Shown here: one piece after another, positions 7,877-14,388 of the stretch
How positions within the stretch are numbered: position 1 is the first letter of the stretch
Layout of the letters: each line of letters starts with the position of its first letter
Assembly: GCA_045106295.1 (NCBI GenBank)
Contig: JBGCEI010000191.1
Coordinates: 1 to 19,163, forward strand
Direction of reading: 5' to 3'
Source: WTJX01 sp045106295
GTDB taxonomy: Bacteria > Bacteroidota > Bacteroidia > Cytophagales > JAAEPT01
Length of the DNA: 19,163 bases
Position numbers and translations under genes: made by a program
The notes under the pieces: model-generated
What the model saw: the letters and a program-made list of their open reading frames with translations, nothing else
Databases searched by the model: none
Told to the model about the DNA's origin: nothing

Positions 7877-9652
7877 CTACTCTTTTTCAACATAGTCTCT
7901 AAACTCTTCATCTTTGATTGACATGTCTTTGAATTTAGCATTAATGCGTATTGCTTCATTCAATGTACTAGAGATGTCTTTATGGTTTTTCATTCTTGCA
8001 TGGACAATACTCATCAAATAAAGTCCTTCCCCTTTTTCCTTAGGGTATGTTTCTATGTATTTAGATATTTTACTTTTGGCAGTATCATAGTTTCTGCTCA
8101 GAATGTTTGCTAGTGCAGCATTGTAAAATCCTTCTTTTGAAGAACTGCTTGAAACACCATTTAAATTAGAAACAGCTGAAGAATAGTTTCCGTCAAGAAT
8201 TTGAAGAGAACCTAAACCTAGTTTAACGTTTTCTAGTGTTTCACCAGATGCAGATGATTTGGCTTTAGTAAACAAAGAACGTGCCTTTGACTTATCTCCT
8301 TTTAATAAAGCAACTACTCCAGCATTATTAAGAATAATACCATTGGATGTTTCTTTTAGAGCTAAGCCTGAATGAGTGTCAGCCAAGTTTAGAAAAGCTG
8401 TTTTTTGTTCCTTACTAATCGCTTTTTCAGCCATTTGTAAATAGGTAGCAGCTAAGTTATTGTGAGATTTCCAGCTATTACTCGCTTTTGACTGCGCTTT
8501 GTATAATTTTTCTTTTTCTTCTAAGATAGGTGTCTGTTGTGCAGCGTAGAGGAGTTCGTCTTCTTGTAATGAACTGGCAGCAGCTTGACCGTCTATTATT
8601 TGCTTTGCTAGTAAAGCAATTTCAGCATCTGATTTTTTATCTCTGATCTTCATAATCTCAGTTTCTGAACTACGAAGAGTAGGGTAGATCTTTTTGAATA
8701 GATAAGAATAAGAATCTAATGTCTTTAATGCTTGTTCTTTTTCTTCAAAATTTCCAGATCCATTTACTACGGAAGATATTTGATTCTTTTGTTCTTGAGT
8801 TAATTCACTATCTGAAGCAACAGCACTTAGCATTGTATTCCAATCTTGGAATTTTGCTTTTGTTACAAATTGAATAGAGTCGGCTAAGTTTTTATAATCA
8901 TACTGTTTCATTCTAGTGAAGTAAAAACTTTCTATTGCCTTTGCTCTGTCTTCAGAAAGTTTAGAGTTGATTGATTCTGTTCCTTCAGGAGAGTGAGAAC
9001 CTGTTATGCTTACTCGTTTGGTAGCAAATTTAGAAGCGATGAATTGATCTAATACAATCCCGTTATTTCCTTTAATTTCAGTAGGTCTTAATACAGCACT
9101 TCCTTGTAAGAAGTAAAAAGGAACATTTAAGGGTTCTAATTCTTCTTTATTTGTTCTACCTGCGTCAGCATAAGCAATTTTATAGGCACTTTTTGCCAAT
9201 CTAGGAGTTGTTATGATTCCTGTTGCAACTTGCATTTCAGGCGTTTCTTTTACTTTGTCAGTTCCTTTTTTTGATGCGACACCTATAATGTTGAGGGTTC
9301 CGCTTTTCATAGCTTCTTCATACAAAAAACTAAAGTTTTTTTCTAGTTTAGCGCCTTTGGTTTTACCTACATAATCATCAGAGTCGAAGTTAATATCTTC
9401 TAATTCATATTGTTCGTTACCGTACTTATATATTGTTTTAACAGTGTATGTAGTTCCTTTTTTTAACATTTCGATAGGTAGGTCTGCTGTCATTTTAAAT
9501 TTCACAGAGTCACCATGAAGTTCTAATGGATTAGGGGTAACCGTTAATTTTTGTTTTTTAGCTAGTTCGATCATTTTGTTGAGTGAACAACTAGAAAGGA
9601 ATAATACAGTAGCTAGTAAAGCGATTTTGTTGATAGAGAGTAAGCGATTCAT
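7877..9652 (-). CDS. Lipoprotein with central OmpA-like domain and C-terminal TPR-like repeats
   Basis: Predicted envelope lipoprotein of 591 residues, exact role unknown. I chose the ATG at 9652: it gives a textbook lipoprotein signal (MNRLLSINK, hydrophobic core, LSSC lipobox with Cys22), whereas the longer frame starts with TTG at 9706 and would bury the signal. Residues about 35-160 look like a beta-rich periplasmic region. An OmpA-like domain follows at about 178-248 (FYFLQGSAVL ... ITGSHSPEG ... LSEDRA). The Arg of LSEDRA (236) is kept, but the Asp that contacts DAP in E. coli OmpA is replaced by Ser221. About 387-577 is helical and TPR-like, with alternating small/aromatic residues (for example NNAGVVALLKGDKSKARSLF). 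OmpA-like domains normally sit at the C-terminus, after any TPRs; here the order is reversed. A promoter and a terminator bracket it as a monocistron. It could be a Bacteroidota cell-envelope scaffold protein. Confidence 0.85.
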   Translation of the reverse strand: MNRLLSINKIALLATVLFLSSCSLNKMIELAKKQKLTVTPNPLELHGDSVKFKMTADLPIEMLKKGTTYTVKTIYKYGNEQYELEDINFDSDDYVGKTKGAKLEKNFSFLYEEAMKSGTLNIIGVASKKGTDKVKETPEMQVATGIITTPRLAKSAYKIAYADAGRTNKEELEPLNVPFYFLQGSAVLRPTEIKGNNGIVLDQFIASKFATKRVSITGSHSPEGTESINSKLSEDRAKAIESFYFTRMKQYDYKNLADSIQFVTKAKFQDWNTMLSAVASDSELTQEQKNQISSVVNGSGNFEEKEQALKTLDSYSYLFKKIYPTLRSSETEIMKIRDKKSDAEIALLAKQIIDGQAAASSLQEDELLYAAQQTPILEEKEKLYKAQSKASNSWKSHNNLAATYLQMAEKAISKEQKTAFLNLADTHSGLALKETSNGIILNNAGVVALLKGDKSKARSLFTKAKSSASGETLENVKLGLGSLQILDGNYSSAVSNLNGVSSSSSKEGFYNAALANILSRNYDTAKSKISKYIETYPKEKGEGLYLMSIVHARMKNHKDISSTLNEAIRINAKFKDMSIKDEEFRDYVEKE

Positions 9653-9675
9653 GTCTTGTATGTGAGAATTTTTTA

Positions 9676-9707
9676 TAAAAATATTGTTATTAAGTAGATT
9701 AAACAAA
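9676..9707 (-). promoter_or_regulatory. Candidate Bacteroidota-type promoter of the lipoprotein gene
   Basis: On the minus strand TTTG (9704-9707) is followed after 20 nt by TATTTTTA (9676-9683), a 7/8 match to TAnnTTTG. This spacing falls in the 17-23 nt range known for Bacteroidota promoters. The -7 element ends 23 nt upstream of the chosen ATG at 9652, which also argues against the longer TTG-start frame that would begin inside the promoter. Confidence 0.5.
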
Positions 9708-9723
9708 AAAATGTTTGTTTAAT
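9698..9723. repeat. 10-bp inverted repeat in the divergent lipoprotein/PspC promoter region
   Basis: ATTAAACAAA (9698-9707) and TTTGTTTAAT (9714-9723) form a perfect 10-bp dyad with a 6-nt spacer. The left arm contains the putative -33 TTTG of the lipoprotein promoter, so a dimeric regulator bound here would overlap it. The sequence is A/T-only apart from one C/G pair per arm, so chance is possible. Confidence 0.45.
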
Positions 9724-9748
9724 TCATTAAATTTATACTAATAAATCA

Positions 9749-9973
9749 ATGGTTATGGTGAAGAAACTACAACAATATTGGGAATTTAACGTCTTTGGTG
9801 TCTGTACAAGGCTTGGACAAAAGATTGGTTTGTCTAGTAGTGCCATTCGTATTTTCTTTATCTACGTTTCTTTTGTAACGTATGGTTCTCCTGTTGTTGT
9901 TTATTTAGCACTTGCTTTCATCATGAAGATGAGACAACACTTAAGAAGGAGGAGTATAGTTTGGGATCTTTAA
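9749..9973 (+). CDS. Small PspC-domain membrane protein
   Basis: A 74-residue protein with a PspC-type domain: FNVFGVCTRLGQKIGLSSSA (13-32) matches the GVCxGLAxxxG start of the domain, followed by one hydrophobic segment at about 34-59 and a basic, membrane-proximal tail. The C-terminal SIVWDL closely resembles the SVFDL ending that I recall in short PspC proteins of Flavobacteriia, which supports a real gene despite its size. PspC in Enterobacteria is part of the phage-shock envelope-stress response; the role of these short homologues is not established. Either ATG at 9749 or ATG at 9755 could be the start. It is divergent from the lipoprotein gene, and its last 33 nt overlap the 3' end of the convergent glycosyltransferase gene. 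Confidence 0.85.
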   Translation: MVMVKKLQQYWEFNVFGVCTRLGQKIGLSSSAIRIFFIYVSFVTYGSPVVVYLALAFIMKMRQHLRRRSIVWDL

Positions 9974-10975
9974 GTTCTTTAGCTCTTTATGTTGTTTTTT
10001 CCCTTTAGCAAAATGATCTAGTACAATACTTCCACTGTACTTTGGATCAAAATTAAATGTTCCTTTCCCATCTTTTTTGTAGTACTTCCAACATTTAACA
10101 TAAAATGAGGCGTGTGCCTTTACAACTGCAAAGGTATGCGAGAATTCTCCTTTGCAAGCAAAATAAACTCCTGCAATTCCATCAAGTAAAAGACGTAGAA
10201 TGATTTTAGGTAAAAATTGTCGTGCAGGAAGGTTTTTGACCAAATACAACATACTATTACGAAAATTGAGATATGTTTTTTTAGGATTACTTTTCATTAA
10301 TGTAGCACCACCTACGTGAAAAACTTCAGAGAGACCAGTATAAATGATTTTATACCCTTTGTTTTTTATTCTCCAACAAAGGTCTATTTCTTCCATGTGT
10401 GCAAAGAAGCCACTATCAAACCCTTTTATGTCATGAAATAATTCTGATTTTATGAATAAGCAAGCTCCTGATGCCCAGAATACTTCTACCATATCATCGT
10501 ACTGTCCCGTGTCTTTTTCTAGGCTTTCAAAAATTCTTCCTCTACAGAATGGGTAACCCAGAGAGTCTATGTATCCACCTGCGGCACCAGCATATTCAAA
10601 AAGAGACTTATCGTGCCAAGATTTTATTTTTGGTTGACAAATTCCTACTGACTGATCGCCTTTTAAAATAGACAGAGGACTTTGTAACCAATTCTTAGTT
10701 ACTTCAACGTCTGTATTTAATAAGACGTAGTATGTATTATTTATTTGTTTAACTCCTTTATTGTAACCTTGGCAAAAGCCATAATTCTTATTTAATGGAA
10801 TAACATTTACAGAAGGAAATTCTTTCTGTAAAAAACTGACTGAATCGTCAGTAGACCCGTTATCTATTACATGGATTTGTGCATCTTCACTGTGTAGTAT
10901 GACCGAAGGTAAAAATTGATGTAATAGCTTTTTACCATTCCAGTTTAGCAAAATGATAGCTAGGTCTTGATACAT
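9941..10975 (-). CDS. Glycosyltransferase family 2 protein (rhamnosyltransferase-like)
   Basis: A 344-residue GT-A-fold glycosyltransferase predicted to transfer a sugar from a nucleotide-sugar donor, probably onto a surface or membrane-linked glycan; donor and acceptor cannot be read from sequence. Motifs: AIILLNWNG (6-14), VIDNGSTDDS (36-45) with the nucleotide-contacting Asp, GFCQGYNKG (66-74), the metal-binding NTD at 87-89 (DxD-like), FWASGACLFIK (166-176) and HMEEIDLCWR (193-202), the acceptor-side ED motif typical of WbbL-type enzymes. A hydrophobic/basic helix at about 254-276 may associate with the membrane. The ATG follows the ybaB stop by one base (TAA-T-ATG), so it is the third gene of the hisS operon. 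Its 3' end overlaps the opposite-strand PspC gene by 33 nt. Confidence 0.93.
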   Translation of the reverse strand: MYQDLAIILLNWNGKKLLHQFLPSVILHSEDAQIHVIDNGSTDDSVSFLQKEFPSVNVIPLNKNYGFCQGYNKGVKQINNTYYVLLNTDVEVTKNWLQSPLSILKGDQSVGICQPKIKSWHDKSLFEYAGAAGGYIDSLGYPFCRGRIFESLEKDTGQYDDMVEVFWASGACLFIKSELFHDIKGFDSGFFAHMEEIDLCWRIKNKGYKIIYTGLSEVFHVGGATLMKSNPKKTYLNFRNSMLYLVKNLPARQFLPKIILRLLLDGIAGVYFACKGEFSHTFAVVKAHASFYVKCWKYYKKDGKGTFNFDPKYSGSIVLDHFAKGKKQHKELKNLKIPNYTPPS

Positions 10976-10976
10976 A

Positions 10977-11318
10977 TTACTTATTGAAAAGTGACCCTAA
11001 ATCGAAGCCAGGGATATTAGGAGGCACTACGCCGTCAGTTGCTTTTTGCATTTCTTCTTGCACGCTAGGCTCTATGTCTTCTAAGGCTTTATTTACCGCA
11101 GCAACCACTAGATCTTCTACGACTTTTTTATCTTTTTCATTCATCAATTCTGGAGCAATAGAAATACTAACAACTTGTTTTTTACCATTTACAGTTGCTT
11201 TTACCATTCCAGCACCAGATTCTGCTTCTTGGGTAATTGAGCCTAAGTTTTCTTGTGCAACTTTCATTTTTTCTTGCACATCTTTCATCTTACCCATTAG
11301 GTTGTTTAAATCAAACAT
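10977..11318 (-). CDS. ybaB: Nucleoid-associated protein, YbaB/EbfC family
   Basis: A 113-residue DNA-binding protein of the YbaB/EbfC family, which forms small dimers that bind and bend DNA. It has the family layout: an N-terminal coiled-coil helix (MGKMKDVQEKMKVAQ, 9-23), a central GMVKATVNGKKQVVSISI strand region (37-54) and a C-terminal helix with DLVVAAVNKALED (69-81). The tail includes PPNIPGFDLGSLF (98-110). The start lies 2 nt after the hisS stop and the glycosyltransferase starts 1 nt after its own stop, so all three are probably co-transcribed and coupled. In many other bacteria ybaB lies next to dnaX and recR; here the neighbour is hisS instead. Confidence 0.95.
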   Translation of the reverse strand: MFDLNNLMGKMKDVQEKMKVAQENLGSITQEAESGAGMVKATVNGKKQVVSISIAPELMNEKDKKVVEDLVVAAVNKALEDIEPSVQEEMQKATDGVVPPNIPGFDLGSLFNK

Positions 11319-11320
11319 AG

Positions 11321-12694
11321 TTAGTCTTTTTTGTATTCTTCTATTAATTGAGTGAGAGTGCCTTTTTTTTGTTCGCCAGACAACATGTTTTTTAATGTTA
11401 GTTCTCCACTAGCCATTTCATCTGAACCTATTGTTATTACGTAAGGAATTCCTTTTTTATTAGCATACTGGAATTGTTTTTTGATTTTTACGATATCAGG
11501 GTATATCTCACATGCAATATTATTCTCTCTGCATGTCTGAGCTATTTTGCACCCGTAGGTCAGACTTTCTTTATCGAAATGAGTAATGAGTATTTTAGTA
11601 TTTGTGGACTCAAAATTAGCAAATAAATTTAACTCAGTCATTACATCATAAATACGATCTATACCGAACGAAAAGCCTATTCCTGATACGTTGTCTACGC
11701 CCATTCTCTCTGTTAGGTTATCGTACCTACCTCCTCCACTGATGCTACCAATTGACGCATTGTTTACTTTTATTTCTAAAATAGTTCCTGTGTAATAAGA
11801 TAATCCTCTAGCTAAAGTGAAATCTAATTCCAAGTTTGAGTCGGTGTAATCATACGTTTTTAATAAAGAGAATAACTCTTTTAGTTCTTCTACTCCTTCT
11901 AAACTGGCTGATTGAGCAGTGAAGTATTTTTCAATGTAGTCTAATAGGTCGCTAGTGTTTCCTTTTTTACTTAACAGCTCTTTTACAGCTAGCTGCTGTT
12001 CTTTTGTGAATCTTTTTACCTCTAGTTCTTCAACTACTTTGTCAATGCCAATTTTATCTAACTTATCAATGGCAACAAAAAGGTCCGTTTCTTTGTCTGT
12101 TACTTTTATAGCAGCAGCAAAAGAAGAGAGTATTTTTCTGTTATTTAGTTTAATCGAGTAGTCATTGATTTTTAATTGGCTCAGTACATCTTTAATAATC
12201 AAGATGATTTCAGCCTCATAAATTAAAGAATCTGACCCAACAATGTCAGCATCACACTGATAAAACTCTCTGTACCTTCCTTTTTGAGGTCTGTCTGCAC
12301 GCCAAACTGGCTGTACTTGAAAACGCTTGAAAGGGAGTGCTAATTCATTGATGTTGTTCGCTACATAACGTGCAAAAGGAACAGTGAGGTCATACCGTAA
12401 CCCTTTGGAAGCTATTTTAGAAGTAAGAGGTTTGTAACCGTCCTTAATGTCTTCTTGATTTACGTTTGAAAGGAAATTTCCAGAGTCTAAGATTTTATAC
12501 AGTAATTGATCCCCTTCATCTCCATACTTACCTGTAAGTACATCAAGGTTTTCCATAGAAGGAGTTTCTATTTGATCGAAACCATACTTTTTATAAGTAT
12601 TCTTTATGATCTCAAGAATATGATTTCTTTTCCTCATTTCTAAAGGACCGAAATCTCTAGTTCCCTTAGGGAGACCTACCTTCTTTTTCTGCAT
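11321..12694 (-). CDS. hisS: Histidine--tRNA ligase
   Basis: Class II aminoacyl-tRNA synthetase that charges tRNA(His) with histidine. It has 457 residues. PKGTRDFGP (9-17) is the family start; RYDLTVPFAR (100-109) and the motif 2 region WRADRPQKGRYREFYQCDAD (131-150) form the ATP site. The two histidine-specific signatures are present as RGLSYYTG (296-303) and SGGGRYD (319-325). Motif 3 is GIGFSFGIDR (338-347), and a C-terminal anticodon-binding domain spans about 365-457. A charged insertion around 200-280 between the catalytic blocks is consistent with the insertion domain of the family. First gene of the operon hisS-ybaB-glycosyltransferase; the ATG at 12694 is about 20 nt downstream of a candidate -7 element. 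Confidence 0.97.
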   Translation of the reverse strand: MQKKKVGLPKGTRDFGPLEMRKRNHILEIIKNTYKKYGFDQIETPSMENLDVLTGKYGDEGDQLLYKILDSGNFLSNVNQEDIKDGYKPLTSKIASKGLRYDLTVPFARYVANNINELALPFKRFQVQPVWRADRPQKGRYREFYQCDADIVGSDSLIYEAEIILIIKDVLSQLKINDYSIKLNNRKILSSFAAAIKVTDKETDLFVAIDKLDKIGIDKVVEELEVKRFTKEQQLAVKELLSKKGNTSDLLDYIEKYFTAQSASLEGVEELKELFSLLKTYDYTDSNLELDFTLARGLSYYTGTILEIKVNNASIGSISGGGRYDNLTERMGVDNVSGIGFSFGIDRIYDVMTELNLFANFESTNTKILITHFDKESLTYGCKIAQTCRENNIACEIYPDIVKIKKQFQYANKKGIPYVITIGSDEMASGELTLKNMLSGEQKKGTLTQLIEEYKKD

Positions 12695-12713
12695 GTAGAG
12701 TTTAATTTTTATA

Positions 12714-12721
12714 CAAAGTTA
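12714..12721 (-). promoter_or_regulatory. Candidate -7 element of the hisS operon
   Basis: On the minus strand this reads TAACTTTG, an exact TAnnTTTG match ending 19 nt before the hisS ATG. No clear TTTG/TTG -33 element is seen at the expected distance, so support comes from the -7 box and its position only. Confidence 0.45.
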
Positions 12722-12774
12722 AAAAACATCTAGCTTTCTACTAGTGTTTTTATGGAATCACTGATTATAAATAA

Positions 12775-12782
12775 TAAATTTG
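12775..12782 (+). promoter_or_regulatory. Candidate -7 element upstream of the MazG-like gene
   Basis: TAAATTTG on the plus strand matches TAnnTTTG exactly, 64 nt before the ATG at 12847. Together with the hisS box on the other strand it gives a simple divergent-promoter arrangement in the 152-nt gap (12695-12846). No convincing -33 element. Confidence 0.4.
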
Positions 12783-12846
12783 GTAAAACTCTGTCGGCTG
12801 AACATAATTATCATAAACCTGTTTTCTAACATAAGAGACTTAAAAG

Positions 12847-13173
12847 ATGACAATAGATTCATTACAAGAAGAGATAGATCAGTGGATTAAAACTGTAGGG
12901 GTACGTTATTTTAGCGAGTTAACTAATATGGCTATGTTAACCGAGGAGGTTGGCGAATTAGCGAGAGTAATTGCAAGAAAATACGGGGATCAGTCATTCA
13001 AAGAGTCTGATAAGGCGGTTAATATGGCTGATGAAATGGCCGATATTTTATTTGTATTAGTTTGTTTAGCTAATCAAACAGGAATAGACCTTACGAAAGC
13101 TATTCAGGAAAATATGAATAAAAAAACGCTGAGAGATAAGGATAGGCATAAAAATAATAAAAAATTAAGCTAG
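12847..13173 (+). CDS. MazG-like nucleotide pyrophosphohydrolase
   Basis: A 108-residue all-alpha NTP pyrophosphohydrolase of the short MazG-like type, expected to hydrolyse (d)NTPs or modified nucleotides to the monophosphate and pyrophosphate with Mg2+, in the cytoplasm. The metal-binding signature is complete: EEVGE at 33-37 (EExxE), then EMAD at 63-66 (ExxD), followed by a hydrophobic helix ILFVLVCLANQTGID (67-81). A lysine-rich tail (about 91-106) ends the protein. Single-domain length (about 100-120) fits the MazG-like group rather than full-length two-domain MazG. The physiological substrate cannot be told from sequence. The next gene, ilvE, is on the same strand after 76 nt, so co-transcription is possible but not shown. 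Confidence 0.92.
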   Translation: MTIDSLQEEIDQWIKTVGVRYFSELTNMAMLTEEVGELARVIARKYGDQSFKESDKAVNMADEMADILFVLVCLANQTGIDLTKAIQENMNKKTLRDKDRHKNNKKLS

Positions 13174-13249
13174 TAGCCTATTTTTCAACCTTTTAAGGCT
13201 GTTTTAGTGAGTTAATTTTAATAGATTCGTGATACCAATAATTTTTTCA

Positions 13250-14332
13250 ATGATGCAGAACAAGATTAAGATAACAAAGACCTCTTCCTCAAGGCTTAAA
13301 GATGTTGACTTTAAGAACTTAGGCTTTGGTAGAGTCTTTTCTGATCATATGTTTGTCGCAGAATACAAAAATGGCAAATGGCAAGAAGGCGAGATTGTTC
13401 CTTTTGGTAATATCTCTGTCTCTCCATCCTTAGCAACGCTGCACTATTCTCAAACTATTTTTGAAGGGCTTAAAGCATTTAAGTATCCTAATGGGGAAGC
13501 AAAAGTATATCGACCTGACCAACATGCTGCCAGATTAAATCTTTCTGCAGAGCGTATTTGTATACCTTCTTTTCCAGAGGATATTTTTGTGGATGCAGTA
13601 AAAACATTAATTAATTTAGATAAAGGCTGGATTCCATCAGAAAAAGGAGATTCATTGTATGTAAGACCATTTATGTTTGCTACAGATGAGTTTTTAGGAG
13701 TAAGACCATCAGAAGAATATAAATTCATTATCCTTACTTCTCCAGCAGGTAGTTATTACGATGGAAATGTAAAAGTATTGGTGGAAGATACCTATGTACG
13801 TGCTACTGAAGGAGGCACAGGAGCAACCAAGACAGGTGGAAACTATGCGGCGTCTTTATTGCCAGCGAAACAGGCTTTAGAAAAAGGGTATGACCAGATT
13901 TTATGGACAGATGCAAAAGAACATAAGTATGTAGAAGAAATAGGGACAATGAATGTGATGTTTCAGATTGGTGATACTATCGTTACGCCTGAGCTGAATT
14001 CTTCTTTATTAGGAGGGATTACTAGGAAAAGTATCATAGAACTGTGTAAGCACTGGAATATCCCTATTGAAGAAAGAAAAATCAGTATTGATGAGTTAAT
14101 AGAAGCTAGTAAAAAAGGACTTTTGAAAGATGCTTTTGGTACAGGAACGGCTGCTACAATCACTCATATTGATTCGCTTACTTATAAAGGAACTGAAATC
14201 ACATTGCCTTCAAAAGAAGAACGAAGTATCTCTAATAAATTGCAGGCTTACCTCACAGGTATGAAATTTGGTGAAGTGGAAGATGAGTTAGGCTGGATGG
14301 TGAGTATTGACCAAACAGCACATACGGTATAG
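13250..14332 (+). CDS. ilvE: Branched-chain-amino-acid aminotransferase
   Basis: PLP-dependent fold-type IV transaminase interconverting Leu/Ile/Val and their 2-oxo acids. I start it at the ATG at 13250 (360 residues); the longer frame begins with GTG at 13229 and adds seven residues (up to the ATG) unlike the family. ATG at 13253 is equally possible. Positions below count from 13250. The N-terminal GFGRVFSDHMF (25-35) and QTIFEGLKAF (68-77) are family motifs; the PLP-binding lysine is Lys194 in ATKTGGNYAASL (192-203), as in eukaryotic-type BCATs; EEIGTMNVMF (229-238) and FGTGTAATIT (296-305) contact the cofactor phosphate and substrate. The length and KxGGNY motif place it with the larger, mitochondrial-like BCAT group rather than E. 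coli IlvE. It has no other ilv genes nearby; the preceding gene is a MazG-like hydrolase. Confidence 0.95.
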   Translation: MMQNKIKITKTSSSRLKDVDFKNLGFGRVFSDHMFVAEYKNGKWQEGEIVPFGNISVSPSLATLHYSQTIFEGLKAFKYPNGEAKVYRPDQHAARLNLSAERICIPSFPEDIFVDAVKTLINLDKGWIPSEKGDSLYVRPFMFATDEFLGVRPSEEYKFIILTSPAGSYYDGNVKVLVEDTYVRATEGGTGATKTGGNYAASLLPAKQALEKGYDQILWTDAKEHKYVEEIGTMNVMFQIGDTIVTPELNSSLLGGITRKSIIELCKHWNIPIEERKISIDELIEASKKGLLKDAFGTGTAATITHIDSLTYKGTEITLPSKEERSISNKLQAYLTGMKFGEVEDELGWMVSIDQTAHTV

Positions 14333-14339
14333 TATTTTT

Positions 14340-14371
14340 AAAGCCTGTTATGGTTTTATGTGAGTGGCTTT
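14340..14371. terminator. Weak possible terminator between convergent ilvE and the lamin-tail gene
   Basis: AAAGCC (14340-14345) and GGCTTT (14366-14371) form a 6-bp stem with a 20-nt loop in the 56-nt gap between two converging genes. Short T runs flank it on both sides. The stem is short and the loop large, so this is only a possibility. Confidence 0.3.
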
Positions 14372-14388
14372 TACTTCTAGAGTTTAAA

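Noticed and set aside
9653..9706. Eighteen-residue N-terminal extension of the lipoprotein frame.
   Set aside because: It would start with TTG inside the candidate promoter and place a polar stretch ahead of a normal lipoprotein signal; ATG at 9652 is better.
13174..13201. AGCC...GGCT inverted words between the MazG-like gene and ilvE, as a possible terminator.
   Set aside because: The stem is only 4-5 bp with a long A/T loop; it is not enough to claim termination between the two genes.
13229..13249. GTG start for ilvE seven codons upstream of the ATG.
   Set aside because: The added residues are hydrophobic and unlike the family's N-terminus; two ATG codons follow at once at 13250 and 13253.
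12847..14332. MazG-like gene as part of a toxin-antitoxin or defence module.
   Set aside because: There is no mazEF, relA or nuclease neighbour; it sits between hisS and ilvE, and single-domain MazG-like proteins are common housekeeping enzymes.
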